A stretch of DNA of 64,000 bases from Fontimonas thermophila (GCF_900113085.1 NZ_FOOC01000004.1:205124-269123); one strand, 5' to 3'; positions 25,769 through 34,681 are shown, counted from the first letter of the stretch. A program made the numbers and translations. The notes: generated by a model not told the origin, from the letters alone.

Positions 25769-27631
25769 ATGAGTGAGTCGAAATCCCCGCTGCGTCGCGC
25801 CTTCGCATGGGTGTGGAGCGCCATCGTCGCGATCTACCGGATCATGGTCGTCATCGTCATCCTCGTGTCGCTGGCGCTGGTCTGGATGGCCTGGCGTGGC
25901 GGCAAGCCGGTGGCCGTCGAGGACAACATCGCCCTGGTGCTGGCGCCGACCGGCGTTCTGGTCGAGCAGATCAACGAAGATCCCGGACAGCGTTTTCTGG
26001 AGGATTTGAGCGGCGAGCCGCCCTCGCAGTCGAGCCTGCGAGAGTTGATCGATGCGCTCGATACCGCGCGCGAGGATGACCGTATCGCGCTTGCCGTGCT
26101 CAGGCTCGATGGATTGTGGGACGCCGGCCTGGCCCAGCTCGACGAGCTCCGCGCGGCGATGGCGCGGTTCCAGGCCGCCGGCAAGAAAATCGTGGCGTGG
26201 GGGCCGTGGTACGAGCAGATGCACTACTACGCAGCCGCACAGGCCGACGAAGTGGTGCTCGACCCCTATGGCATCGTCTATGTCGAAGGCTTCAGCCTCT
26301 ACAACAACTATTACCGGGAGGCCCTGGACAAGCTCGGTGTGGACATGCACGTATTCCGTGTCGGCGAGTACAAGTCGGCGGTCGAGCCATTCACCCGCAA
26401 TGACATGTCGGCGGAGGCCCGCGCCGCCAATCTGGACTGGCTCGGGGATTTATGGACGGCCTACGGCAAGGCGGTGGCGCAAGGACGCGGCCTGCCGGCC
26501 ACCATCGCGGATGATTACGTCAACGGCCTGCGCGAGGGCATGGTGGCCGCCGGTGGCGACGCCGCCGCCTATGCGCGCGACCGCGGTCTGGTGACGCATC
26601 TTGAGACGCTTACCGCATTTCGCAAGCGCATCGGCGAGATCGTCGGCATGAGCGAGGAGCATGGCAGTTTCCGCCAGATCCATTATCTGGATTACCTCGC
26701 GGCGGTGGAGCGCGAAAAGCGCGTGCACAAGGCCGATCGTGACCAGCGCAAAGTGGCGTTGGTGGTCGTTCAGGGCGAGATCGTCGATGGGCCTGGCCAG
26801 ATCGGCCAGGCCGGTGGCGACACGATCTTCGACCTGCTCGACGAGGTGCGCCGCGATCCGCAGGTCGCCGCCGTCGTGCTGCGCATCGATTCGCCGGGGG
26901 GCAGTGTTTGGGCTGCCGAACAGATCCGCCGGGGTGTGCAAAACCTGCGCGCCGAAGGCAAGCCGGTCGTCGCGTCGATGTCCACCGTCGCGGCAAGCGG
27001 TGGATACTGGGTGGCGATGGATGCCGACCAGATCTGGGGCCATGACACGACGATCACCGGCTCGATCGGCGTTTTCGGCCTGATCCCGACCCTGGATCGG
27101 ACGCTGGCGAAGATCGGCATACACACCGACGGTGTGGGCACGACGCCGCTGGCCGGTGCGTTCCGGATCGACCGTCCGCTGACCCCCGATGTGGCGGCGA
27201 TCGTCCAGGCGAGCATCGAAAAAATATACCGCGATTTCATTTCCGGCGTCGCCAATGCGCGCAAACTGCCGGTGGAGAAGGTCGATGCGCTCGCCCGCGG
27301 CCGTGTCTGGAGTGGTGCCGATGCCTACCGGCTCGGGCTAATCGATCACATCGGAGGACTGCGCGAGGCCGCCGACGCCGCCGCGCAGCTCGCCGGGCTC
27401 GAGCCGGGGCAGTACCAGCTCGACGAACGTCGGCCACAACACGATTTTGTCTCCGTGCTGCTGTCGCAGTTTTCGGGTCGTATCCGTGTCGAACTGGTGC
27501 CAGGCGTCGCGCAGTGGCTCGATCGGCTGCGCGCGCGTACCGATCTTGAGCGTGTGTTGGCCGTCTTCAACGACCCGCGTGGCGTCTATGCGCACTGTTT
27601 CTGCACCGTGTCCAGCGGCCGGGGACGTTGA
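25769..27631 (+). CDS. sppA: Signal peptide peptidase SppA, 67-kDa type
   Basis: SppA degrades cleaved signal peptides in the membrane using a Ser/Lys dyad. This 620-residue protein is the long two-domain form: one N-terminal membrane anchor (about 18-42), a first S49 domain with the general-base Lys202 (GEYKSAVEPF) and a second S49 domain with the nucleophile Ser410 (TVAASGGYWVAM). IDSPGGSVWAAEQIR and TGSIGVFG complete the S49 fold. Its stop overlaps the next hydrolase gene as TGATG. Confidence 0.94.
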   Translation: MSESKSPLRRAFAWVWSAIVAIYRIMVVIVILVSLALVWMAWRGGKPVAVEDNIALVLAPTGVLVEQINEDPGQRFLEDLSGEPPSQSSLRELIDALDTAREDDRIALAVLRLDGLWDAGLAQLDELRAAMARFQAAGKKIVAWGPWYEQMHYYAAAQADEVVLDPYGIVYVEGFSLYNNYYREALDKLGVDMHVFRVGEYKSAVEPFTRNDMSAEARAANLDWLGDLWTAYGKAVAQGRGLPATIADDYVNGLREGMVAAGGDAAAYARDRGLVTHLETLTAFRKRIGEIVGMSEEHGSFRQIHYLDYLAAVEREKRVHKADRDQRKVALVVVQGEIVDGPGQIGQAGGDTIFDLLDEVRRDPQVAAVVLRIDSPGGSVWAAEQIRRGVQNLRAEGKPVVASMSTVAASGGYWVAMDADQIWGHDTTITGSIGVFGLIPTLDRTLAKIGIHTDGVGTTPLAGAFRIDRPLTPDVAAIVQASIEKIYRDFISGVANARKLPVEKVDALARGRVWSGADAYRLGLIDHIGGLREAADAAAQLAGLEPGQYQLDERRPQHDFVSVLLSQFSGRIRVELVPGVAQWLDRLRARTDLERVLAVFNDPRGVYAHCFCTVSSGRGR

Positions 27632-28443
27632 TGCCGCGGGTCCGTGTCGATGATTTCGAGATGCACTACGTGGAGGCCGGTTGCGGTCCCCCTCTGGTTT
27701 TTCTGCACGGATTGGGGGGTAGCGCCGAAGATTGGGAATACCAGATTCCGCATTTCGCAGGCGCCTGGCGCGTACTTGCTCCGGATTTGCGCGGCTTTGG
27801 ATTAAGCGGCGCCGGCCACCGGCGGTTCGACGTTATGCGGTTTGCCGCGGATGTGCGCGCTTTTCTCGATGCGGTCGGTGTCGGCTCCTGCTGTCTCGTC
27901 GGCCATTCGATGGGCGGTGCGGTGGCTCTGACGCTGACGCTGGCCCAGCCGCAGCGCATCGAGCGTCTGGTCATCGCCAACAGCGCGCCGAGTTTTCGGC
28001 CGCAATCCCTGCGCCACCATTTTGAATTTGCGTACCGCCTGCTGGCGATGGGATTGCTGGGTCCGGCGCGGCTTGCGCGCATCAGTGCGGCGCGCATGTT
28101 TCCTGGTGATGCGCTGGCCGCACGGCGTGCCCGGCACATCGAGCGCGGTGCGCGCAACACGCGCCGCGCATATCTGGGAGCGCTGCTCGCGCTGGGACGC
28201 TGGTCGGTGATCGAGCGCCTGCCGGAGTTGACCCTGCCGGTGCTCGTCGCCGCATCCGAGCATGATTATTTCGGGCACGATGAGACGGTGAAATTCGCCC
28301 ATGCCTTGCCGCGTGGCCGGCTCCATCTGTTCAAGGGTGCGCATCACGGCTTGCCCATGGAGCAACCCGAAGCGTTCAACGCCGTTCTCGAGCGATTCCT
28401 GCGCGGCTCTGCGCTGCAATCCCGCCCCGGGGTCGCGGCGTGA
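27631..28443 (+). CDS. Alpha/beta-hydrolase fold protein
   Basis: A 270-residue soluble hydrolase. LVFLHGLGGSAEDW is the oxyanion loop, LVGHSMGGAVAL the nucleophile elbow, and the acid and His lie in VAASEHDYFGHDE and KGAHHGLPMEQPEAFN. This layout matches esterases or C-C bond hydrolases of the MhpC/PcaD type, but the substrate cannot be read from sequence. It is coupled to sppA upstream (TGATG) and to murI downstream (GTGA). Confidence 0.8.
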   Translation: MPRVRVDDFEMHYVEAGCGPPLVFLHGLGGSAEDWEYQIPHFAGAWRVLAPDLRGFGLSGAGHRRFDVMRFAADVRAFLDAVGVGSCCLVGHSMGGAVALTLTLAQPQRIERLVIANSAPSFRPQSLRHHFEFAYRLLAMGLLGPARLARISAARMFPGDALAARRARHIERGARNTRRAYLGALLALGRWSVIERLPELTLPVLVAASEHDYFGHDETVKFAHALPRGRLHLFKGAHHGLPMEQPEAFNAVLERFLRGSALQSRPGVAA

Positions 28444-29213
28444 GCATCGGGATTTTCGATTCCGGTGTCGGTGGGATTTCGGTCCTGCGCGAGATTCGCC
28501 GTCTGCTGCCAGCGGAGGATTTGATCTACTACGCCGACAGTGCGCATTGCCCCTATGGTGGCAAGCCGCGCGAGCAAATCCTTGCGCGGAGCACGGCGAT
28601 CACCGAATTTCTCATCGCCCAGGGTGCGCGATTGATCGTCGTCGCCTGCAATACCGCGACGATTGCGGCCGTCGAGCACTTGCGCGCGACCTATCCGCTG
28701 TCTTTCGTCGGCATGGAGCCGGCGGTCAAACCGGCTGTGGCCTTGACGCGCACCGGGGTGGTCGGGGTGCTGGCCACCGGCGCCGCACTCGCCGGCGAGA
28801 AATTCCATCGCCTGCTCGCCCAGCATGCCGGAGGCGTGCGTGTGATCACGCAACCGTGCCCTGGGCTCGTCGAGCAGGTCGAATACGGAGACCTCGACGG
28901 TCCGCAGACCCGCGCACTGGTGGAGCGCTATACCAGACCATTGCTGGCGCAGCGGGCGGATGTGCTCGTCCTCGGGTGCACGCATTATCCGTTCCTGCGT
29001 CCGCTGATCCAGGATGTCGTCGGACCCGCGGTCACCCTGCTCGATACCGGTGAGGCCGTCGCCCGGCAGACGCAGCGCCTGCTCGAACGCCAAGGCGTGC
29101 TCGTCGGTGCGCAGCGCCTGGGTACCATCGCATGGCACACGAGCGGCGATGCCGCGGCTTTCGCGCGTCTGCGCCGGCTGCTGCTGCCCGAGGACGATGG
29201 ATGCGGGGGCTAG
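28440..29213 (+). CDS. murI: Glutamate racemase
   Basis: MurI provides D-glutamate for peptidoglycan. The 257-residue protein has both catalytic cysteines in their motifs: Cys70 in VVACNTATIAA and Cys180 in VLGCTHYPF, with IGIFDSGVGGISVL at the N-terminus and YADSAHCPYG following. The GTG start overlaps the hydrolase stop (GTGA). It converges on nadC with only ten bases between, and no terminator is evident in that gap. Confidence 0.96.
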   Translation: MSIGIFDSGVGGISVLREIRRLLPAEDLIYYADSAHCPYGGKPREQILARSTAITEFLIAQGARLIVVACNTATIAAVEHLRATYPLSFVGMEPAVKPAVALTRTGVVGVLATGAALAGEKFHRLLAQHAGGVRVITQPCPGLVEQVEYGDLDGPQTRALVERYTRPLLAQRADVLVLGCTHYPFLRPLIQDVVGPAVTLLDTGEAVARQTQRLLERQGVLVGAQRLGTIAWHTSGDAAAFARLRRLLLPEDDGCGG

Positions 29214-29223
29214 GCGGGATTCG

Positions 29224-30078
29224 CTAGTAGAAGCGCATCGACAGATCGATGGCGCGCAGATGCTTGGTGATGGCACCGACCGAGATGCGATCGACCCCGG
29301 TTTCGGCCAGTTCGCGGATGCGCTCCAGCGTCGCTCCTCCGGAATACTCGATCAGCGTGCGGCCGCCGACAGCGCGGTGCGCTTGAGTCAGGCGTACCGC
29401 GGCCCGCAGATCGTCGATGGAAAAATCATCCACGAGCAGCAGATCGACGTCCGCCGCGAGCGCGGCGCGGACTTCGTCGAGGTTCTCGGCCTCGGTCATC
29501 AGTGGCACGCCGGCATTCAGCGCACGCGCCTGCGCGATCGCCTGCGTGATGCCGCCAGCTGCGGCGATGTGGTTCTCCTTGATCAGGATGCCGTCATAAA
29601 GGCCGATGCGGTGGTTGACGCCGCCGCCGCAGAGCACTGCGTATTTCTGCGCGTTGCGCAATCCGGGCAGGGTCTTGCGCGTGTCGGCGATGCGGCAGGC
29701 GGTGCCGGCGACGGCATCGACATAACGCGCCACCGCTGTCGCCGTGCCGGAGAGTGTCTGCAGGAAGTTGAGCGCTGTCCGCTCGCCGGTGAGCAGTGCG
29801 CGGGCCGGTCCGCTCATCGACAGCACCGATTGGCCGGCATGCACGCGGCCACCTTCGGCGACCCGCCACTTAAGCGCCACCGTCGGGTCGATCTGGCGGA
29901 ACACCTCCTCGACCCATGGCCGGCCGCAGATCACCGCGCTTTCGCGCGCGATGATGTGGGCCCGTGCCTGCTGGTCTGCGGCGACGAGCCTTGCCGTCAC
30001 GTCGCCGCTGCCGATGTCCTCGGCGAGCGCTCGCGCCACGGTTTCGGTGATGTCGTTGACGTATGCCGGGAGCTGCAT
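29224..30078 (-). CDS. nadC: Nicotinate-nucleotide pyrophosphorylase (carboxylating)
   Basis: NadC converts quinolinate and PRPP to nicotinate mononucleotide in de novo NAD synthesis; nadA, which makes quinolinate, is in the same window at 41358. The 284-residue protein has AEDIGSGDVTARL, ERTALNFLQTLSGTAT, ADTRKTLPGLRNAQKYAV and IKENHIAAAGG, which line the active site. Start set at the ATG at 30078. It follows argF by 13 bases and is probably co-transcribed with it. Confidence 0.95.
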   Translation of the reverse strand: MQLPAYVNDITETVARALAEDIGSGDVTARLVAADQQARAHIIARESAVICGRPWVEEVFRQIDPTVALKWRVAEGGRVHAGQSVLSMSGPARALLTGERTALNFLQTLSGTATAVARYVDAVAGTACRIADTRKTLPGLRNAQKYAVLCGGGVNHRIGLYDGILIKENHIAAAGGITQAIAQARALNAGVPLMTEAENLDEVRAALAADVDLLLVDDFSIDDLRAAVRLTQAHRAVGGRTLIEYSGGATLERIRELAETGVDRISVGAITKHLRAIDLSMRFY

Positions 30079-30091
30079 GGGGTTGATTCCT

Positions 30092-30985
30092 TCATGCCCA
30101 CAGGAATTCGAGCAGCGCCATCTGCGCCCAGAGACGGTTTTCCGCTTCGTCCCAGACGACGGATTGCGGTCCGTCGATGACCTCGGCGGAAACTTCTTCG
30201 CCGCGATGCGCCGGCAAGCAGTGCATGAAGATCGCATCCGGTTTGGCATGCGCCATCAGCGCGCGATCAACCTGATAACCGGCAAACGCGGCCAGGCGTT
30301 TGTGGGTTTCCGCCTCCTGCCCCATGCTGGTCCAGGTGTCGGTGACGATGAGATCGGCGCCGCTGGCCGCGGCCACAGGATCGGTACACAGCTCGATGCA
30401 GCGTCCTGCCGATGCCACCACTGCCGGGTCGGGTTCGTAACCTTTGGGGGTGGCGATGCGCAGGGAAAAGCCGAACAGGGCAGCGGCCTCGATCCAGGAG
30501 TGACAAACGTTGTTGCCGTCACCGATCCAGGCCGCAATCTTGCCGCGCGGATCACCGCGGTGTTCGAACCAGCACTGCAGATCGGCGAGCAGCTGGCAGG
30601 GATGGTGCCGGTCGGACAAACCATTGATCACGGGTACGCGGGAATGTGCCGCCAGGGTTTCCTGGTCGGCCTGCGAGTCGTTGCGGATCATGATCGCATC
30701 GCACATGCGTGAGAGCACACGCGCGGTGTCGGCGATGGGCTCGTCGCGGCCGAGCTGGGTGGTGCCGGCGTGCAGGAACATGGCATGTCCACCGAATCTG
30801 GCCATGCCGGCCTCGAAGCTGACCCGGGTCCGGGTTGAGTTCTTCGTGAAAATCATCGCCAGCGTCTTGCCGACGAATGGTCGATAGGCCGGATCGCGAT
30901 GCGCTCGCAGCGCCATCGCGCGTTCGACCACGGCGCGCGCTTCGGTGGCCGAGAGATCGGAGAGTCGCAGGAAATGCCGCACCAT
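30092..30985 (-). CDS. argF: Ornithine carbamoyltransferase
   Basis: Makes citrulline from ornithine and carbamoyl phosphate in arginine synthesis. The 297-residue protein carries the carbamoyl-phosphate motif KNSTRTRVSFE, HHPCQLLAD, the ornithine-side TWTSMGQEAE loop and the catalytic FMHCLPAHRGEEV, which together separate it from aspartate carbamoyltransferase. The ATG at 30985 has GGGAG eight bases upstream. The ribosome-binding site lies immediately after a terminator-like hairpin (31001-31028), so expression may depend on read-through from sodB or on a promoter not obvious to me. Confidence 0.94.
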   Translation of the reverse strand: MVRHFLRLSDLSATEARAVVERAMALRAHRDPAYRPFVGKTLAMIFTKNSTRTRVSFEAGMARFGGHAMFLHAGTTQLGRDEPIADTARVLSRMCDAIMIRNDSQADQETLAAHSRVPVINGLSDRHHPCQLLADLQCWFEHRGDPRGKIAAWIGDGNNVCHSWIEAAALFGFSLRIATPKGYEPDPAVVASAGRCIELCTDPVAAASGADLIVTDTWTSMGQEAETHKRLAAFAGYQVDRALMAHAKPDAIFMHCLPAHRGEEVSAEVIDGPQSVVWDEAENRLWAQMALLEFLWA

Positions 30986-31000
30986 GTACGTGGCTCCCAA

Positions 31001-31028
31001 ACGAAAAGGGCCGCGCGGTGCGCGGCCC
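31001..31028 (-). terminator. Intrinsic terminator after sodB, just before argF
   Basis: On the minus strand GGGCCGCGC-ACC-GCGCGGCCC forms a perfect 9-bp stem followed by TTTTCGTTTG. It is 36 bases after the sodB stop and about 23 bases before the argF start codon. Confidence 0.8.
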
Positions 31029-31063
31029 GGATGTACTCCGGCTGGCGAGAACCGGCAATCGAA

Positions 31064-31639
31064 CTAGCCGAGATTCTTCTCGACGAATTCCCAGTTTACC
31101 AACGCCCAGAAGTGCTCGAGATAGCTCGGACGTGCGTTGCGGTAATCGATGTAATAGGCGTGCTCCCAGACGTCGCAGGTCAGCAGCGGTTTCTTGCCCT
31201 CGGTCAGGGGTGTGCCGGCATTCGAGGTGTTGACCACGGCAAGGGTGCCATCGGTGTTCTTGACCAGCCAGGTCCAGCCGGAGCCGAAATTCCCGATCGC
31301 CTGTTCGGTGAAGTGCTTCTTGAAATCGTCGATCCCGCCGAAGGCTTTGACCAGTGCGTCGCTGAGTTTCTTGCCCGGCGGCGTCTGCTTGGGCGTCAGG
31401 CAGTTCCAGAAGAACGTGTGGTTCCACACCTGGGCGGCGTTGTTGAAGATCTTGCCGGAGGACTTCATGACGATGTCCTCAAGGCGCATGTTCTCGAATT
31501 CGGTGCCGGCAATCAGCTTGTTGCCGTTGTCGACATAGGCCTTGTGATGCTTGCCGTAGTGATAATCGAGCGTCTCGGCCGACATGTGCGGGGCGAGCGC
31601 GTCGCGGGGGTACGGAAGTTCGGGGAGCGTCAGTGCCAT
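31064..31639 (-). CDS. sodB: Superoxide dismutase, Fe type
   Basis: A cytoplasmic superoxide dismutase of 191 residues. Metal ligands are His27 (TLDYHYGKHH), His74 (AAQVWNHTFFW), Asp156 and His160 (CDVWEHAYYIDYRN). The FNNAAQVWNHTFFWN stretch and lack of an export signal fit the iron enzyme, though Fe/Mn specificity cannot be proved by motif alone. It is divergent from grxD, whose product handles Fe-S clusters, and has its own promoter (31699-31728) and terminator (31001-31028). Confidence 0.94.
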   Translation of the reverse strand: MALTLPELPYPRDALAPHMSAETLDYHYGKHHKAYVDNGNKLIAGTEFENMRLEDIVMKSSGKIFNNAAQVWNHTFFWNCLTPKQTPPGKKLSDALVKAFGGIDDFKKHFTEQAIGNFGSGWTWLVKNTDGTLAVVNTSNAGTPLTEGKKPLLTCDVWEHAYYIDYRNARPSYLEHFWALVNWEFVEKNLG

Positions 31640-31698
31640 TGTGATTGTCCTCGTCTGGCTTGCAGCTTGCGCTTGCTGCGGGGTGCAAAGGGGGAAAC

Positions 31699-31728
31699 AA
31701 AATAGGCTAGGGCGGCGGCAGATTTCAA
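31699..31728 (-). promoter_or_regulatory. sodB promoter
   Basis: On the minus strand TTGAAA (31723-31728) and TATTTT (31699-31704) are separated by 18 bases. The -35 matches consensus at 5 of 6 positions. About 60 bases of leader remain before the sodB ATG. Confidence 0.5.
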
Positions 31729-31768
31729 TAGCACCGGTCCGCGGTCTCGTGCCGTTCTCACCGGATCG

Positions 31769-31799
31769 TTCACCCTTACGCCGTCATGACGCGTATAAT
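31769..31799 (+). promoter_or_regulatory. grxD promoter
   Basis: A perfect TATAAT (31794-31799) with a weak -35 TTCACC (31769-31774) at 19-base spacing. It lies 35 bases before the grxD ATG and divergent from the sodB promoter. Confidence 0.5.
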
Positions 31800-31834
31800 C
31801 CGCCGCCGTTCACACTCCGCTGGTGGAGACCTCG

Positions 31835-32164
31835 ATGGATGCACTCGAGCGCATCAAGAAACAAGTCACTGAAAACCCGATCATTATCTACATGAAAGGA
31901 ACGCCGGACTTCCCGCAATGCGGGTTTTCTGCGCGCGCCGTACAGGCGATCAAGGCCTGTGACGTGCCGTTCGCCTACGTCAACGTCTATGAGGACGAGG
32001 AGATCTACCGCGCCTTGCCCAAGTTCGCCAACTGGCCGACGTTCCCGCAGCTGTATGTAAAGGGCGAGCTGATCGGTGGATGCGACATCACGCTCGACCT
32101 GTACCAGTCCGGTGAGCTTCAGAAGATGCTCAAGGAGGCAGTTGGCGAAAAGAAAGCCGCCTGA
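31835..32164 (+). CDS. grxD: Monothiol glutaredoxin GrxD (Grx4 type)
   Basis: Monothiol glutaredoxins of this type bind a [2Fe-2S] cluster with glutathione and pass it to targets. The 109-residue protein has the CGFS active site with Cys29 (PQCGFSARAV), preceded by IIYMKGTPDFP and followed by WPTFPQLYVKGELIGGCDI. Start fixed at the ATG at 31835, which has GGAG six bases upstream; the GTG at 31823 lies before that site. It is a single-gene unit between a perfect -10 and a good terminator. Confidence 0.95.
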   Translation: MDALERIKKQVTENPIIIYMKGTPDFPQCGFSARAVQAIKACDVPFAYVNVYEDEEIYRALPKFANWPTFPQLYVKGELIGGCDITLDLYQSGELQKMLKEAVGEKKAA

Positions 32165-32184
32165 TCTTCCGATCTGCAGATCCA

Positions 32185-32211
32185 GCGCCCGCACAGCGGG
32201 CGCTTTTGCTT
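32185..32211 (+). terminator. Intrinsic terminator of grxD
   Basis: GCGCCCGC-ACA-GCGGGCGC, a perfect 8-bp stem, is followed by TTTTGCTT, 21 bases after the grxD stop. Confidence 0.85.
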
Positions 32212-32227
32212 GGCGCTGCCTTGGGCG

Positions 32228-32776
32228 CTACGGGCCGGGGTAGAGCAGGGCTTCGGCTACCTGGCGGCGGCGAGCCGTACCGCACAGTGCCTCGATCAGC
32301 TGCAAACCGAAGGCCACGGCCGTTGCCGGCCCTTGGCTCGTGATGCAGTGACCGTCGACGACGACCGGCCGGTTCACATAGTGCAGCAGCGCGTCGCGAA
32401 ACGCCGGGTAGCAGGTGGCCTGCTTGCCATCGAGCAGCCCGTGTGGCGAGAGCGCCAGCGCCGGTGCTGCGCAAATTCCGGCGTACCAGCGATGGGCGCG
32501 ACGCTGGGCCTTGAGCTTCTCGATCAACGGCATGCAGGCGCCGAGCGCACGCGCTCCCGCCTCGCCGCCAGGCAAGGCGATCAGATCGAAGCTCTGATCC
32601 AGCACCGCCTCAAGCCGGGCATCGGCGACTAGGACGAGGCCGCGGGTCGCATTGATCGTGCGGTCTGACCCGATGCTCGCCACTGTCACTGCGACGTCTG
32701 CACGGCGCAGTAAATTGACGATGGTGACCGTTTCCAGCGACTCCGATCCATCGGCAACCGGGATCAACGCATTCAT
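32228..32776 (-). CDS. DJ-1/PfpI family protein (YajL-like)
   Basis: A 182-residue protein of the DJ-1/ThiJ superfamily. The reactive cysteine Cys102 is in AGICAAPALAL, the acid residue is in the N-terminal ADGSESLE segment, and LIALPGGEAGA precedes it. YajL-type members protect proteins from oxidative and carbonyl stress; the precise reaction is debated. It lies tail to tail with grxD and near sodB, a redox neighbourhood. It is divergent from icd. Confidence 0.85.
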   Translation of the reverse strand: MNALIPVADGSESLETVTIVNLLRRADVAVTVASIGSDRTINATRGLVLVADARLEAVLDQSFDLIALPGGEAGARALGACMPLIEKLKAQRRAHRWYAGICAAPALALSPHGLLDGKQATCYPAFRDALLHYVNRPVVVDGHCITSQGPATAVAFGLQLIEALCGTARRRQVAEALLYPGP

Positions 32777-32809
32777 GGGAATTCCCCCGCAGGTTTGGAT
32801 ACACGTTAT

Positions 32810-32826
32810 GCCATTGCGGCAATGGC
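32810..32826. other. Inverted repeat between the DJ-1 gene and icd
   Basis: GCCATTG-CGG-CAATGGC, a perfect 7-bp inverted repeat in the divergent intergenic region. It could be an operator or a transcript hairpin; no regulator can be named. Confidence 0.4.
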
Positions 32827-32830
32827 GTCA

Positions 32831-32854
32831 CTACGCCCAGGCAAACGGGCGTAG
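32831..32854. other. Second inverted repeat upstream of icd
   Basis: CTACGCCC and GGGCGTAG, a perfect 8-bp inverted repeat with an 8-base loop, only four bases after the first repeat. Its right arm runs into TAGAAT (32852-32857), a possible -10 for icd without a convincing -35. Confidence 0.4.
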
Positions 32855-32899
32855 AATTCGTGCCGAATCCCAGAGTAGAAGAACCGGAGACTCTTTCGC

Positions 32900-34666
32900 A
32901 TGTCCGCCTACCGCCATATCAAGATTCCCTCGACCGGCGAGAAGATCACCATCCGCAACGGCAAGCTGCATGTGCCCGACAACCCGATCATCGGCTACGT
33001 GGAGGGCGATGGCATCGGGCCAGACATCACCAAGGCCTGCCTGCGCGTCTGGGATGCGGCCGTTGCCAAGGCCTACGGCGGCAGACGCAAGATTCACTGG
33101 TGCGAAACCTTCCTCGGCGAGAAAGCGGCGAGTCTCTACGACGGCAACTACTGCCCGGATGAGACGCTGGAGGTGCTCAAGGATCTGGTGGTCTCGATCA
33201 AGGGACCACTGACGACGCCGGTCGGCGGCGGTTTTCGCAGCCTCAACGTGGCGCTGCGCCAGGAGCTCGACCTTTATGCCTGTGTGCGCCCCGTGCGCCA
33301 TTACGCCGGTGTCCCCAGCCCGCTCAAGCGGCCGGACAAGGTCGATGTGGTGATCTTCCGCGAGAATACAGAAGACGTGTACGCGGGCATCGAATACAAG
33401 GCCGGGACGCCGGAGAACGAAAAACTCGCCCGCTTCCTGCGCGAGGAAATGGGGGCCAAGTTCTTCGAAGGCGCTGGACTGGGAGTGAAACCGATTTCCG
33501 AATTCGGCTCCAAGCGCCTCATCCGCAAGGCGATCCAGTACGCGATCGACAACGGGCGTGAATCGGTGACCCTGGTGCACAAAGGCAACATCATGAAGTT
33601 CACGGAAGGCGCTTTCCGGAACTGGGGCTACGAGGTCGCGCGCGAGGAATTCGGCAGCGTCACCATCACCGAGGAGCAGTTATACGCCGAATACAAGGGC
33701 AAGCAACCCGAGGGCAAGATCGTCATCAAGGACCGCATCGCCGACATCATGTTCCAGATGATGCTGCTGCGTCCCGAGGAGTTCGACGTGATCGCGACGA
33801 TGAACCTCAATGGCGATTACCTCTCCGATGCGATCGCTGCGGAAGTCGGCGGGGTGGGCATCGCGCCCGGCGCGAACATCGCCGATCACATCGCCGTGTT
33901 CGAGGCCACACACGGCACTGCGCCCAAGTACGCCAACTTGAACAAGGTCAATCCGGGTTCTTTGCTGTTCTCCGGCGTGATGATGCTCGAGTACATGGGC
34001 TGGAAGGAGGCTGCGGACCTGATCACGCTGGTCTATCCGGAAGTCGTATCGGACGGCATCGTGACCTACGATTTCGCGCGCCAGATCGAAGGCGCGACCG
34101 AAGTCGGTACATCGCAGTTCGCCGACGCGCTGATCGAGCGCATCGAGGGCGGCGTCGATCTCGAAGCCAAGCGCAAGGCGCAGCAGGCGCGGCTCGCCAA
34201 GGAGCGCAAGCAGCGCGAGATCCGTCGCCTGCTGCAACCGTTCGAGGAAATGATCGAGACCGGACGTGTGCCGACGACCGTCGCCGATCTGATGACGCGA
34301 TCGCTGATCACGGTGAGCGATAACGAGACCGTCGAAAGCGCGATGCATGTGATGGCCGACAATGACATCAGCTCGGTCGTCGTCGAGCCCAATGAGCAGG
34401 GCGAGTGGGGCATCGTCACGCGTCGCGACATCGTCGCCAAGATCGTGCATCCCGGCAAAAATCCGGCGACGACACGGGTCAAGGAGATTTGCACGCGGCC
34501 GGTGGTGTCGGTCCCGGCGGAGATGAGCATCCGCGAGGCGGCCGCCAAGATCTCCAGCTCCAACTTCAGCCGTTTCACGGTCGAGCAGGGTGGCAAGATC
34601 ATCGGCATCGTCACCGAGACCGATATCTTCAACGCGGTGGAGAAGTTCGCCTGGGCCCAGGAGTGA
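32900..34666 (+). CDS. icd: NADP-dependent isocitrate dehydrogenase fused to a C-terminal CBS-domain pair
   Basis: Residues 1 to about 418 are a full isocitrate dehydrogenase, making 2-oxoglutarate and [14 protein letters not shown], the substrate loop [13 protein letters not shown] (Ser114 matches the Ser113 that AceK phosphorylates in E. coli) and [10 protein letters not shown] are intact. The Lys-Tyr of APKYA and the Tyr/Arg of TYDFAR point to NADP. After a charged helical linker ([17 protein letters not shown], about 430-445), residues 463-588 form two CBS motifs, [16 protein letters not shown] to TRRDIVAK and [14 protein letters not shown] to [12 protein letters not shown]. Typical Icd ends near 416 residues. 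CBS pairs usually bind adenine nucleotides, so ligand control is likely. One continuous frame with no slip site seen. Confidence 0.93.
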   Translation: MSAYRHIKIPSTGEKITIRNGKLHVPDNPIIGYVEGDGIGPDITKACLRVWDAAVAKAYGGRRKIHWCETFLGEKAASLYDGNYCPDETLEVLKDLVVSIKGPLTTPVGGGFRSLNVALRQELDLYACVRPVRHYAGVPSPLKRPDKVDVVIFRENTEDVYAGIEYKAGTPENEKLARFLREEMGAKFFEGAGLGVKPISEFGSKRLIRKAIQYAIDNGRESVTLVHKGNIMKFTEGAFRNWGYEVAREEFGSVTITEEQLYAEYKGKQPEGKIVIKDRIADIMFQMMLLRPEEFDVIATMNLNGDYLSDAIAAEVGGVGIAPGANIADHIAVFEATHGTAPKYANLNKVNPGSLLFSGVMMLEYMGWKEAADLITLVYPEVVSDGIVTYDFARQIEGATEVGTSQFADALIERIEGGVDLEAKRKAQQARLAKERKQREIRRLLQPFEEMIETGRVPTTVADLMTRSLITVSDNETVESAMHVMADNDISSVVVEPNEQGEWGIVTRRDIVAKIVHPGKNPATTRVKEICTRPVVSVPAEMSIREAAAKISSSNFSRFTVEQGGKIIGIVTETDIFNAVEKFAWAQE

Positions 34667-34681
34667 CCACAGAGGCGGGAC

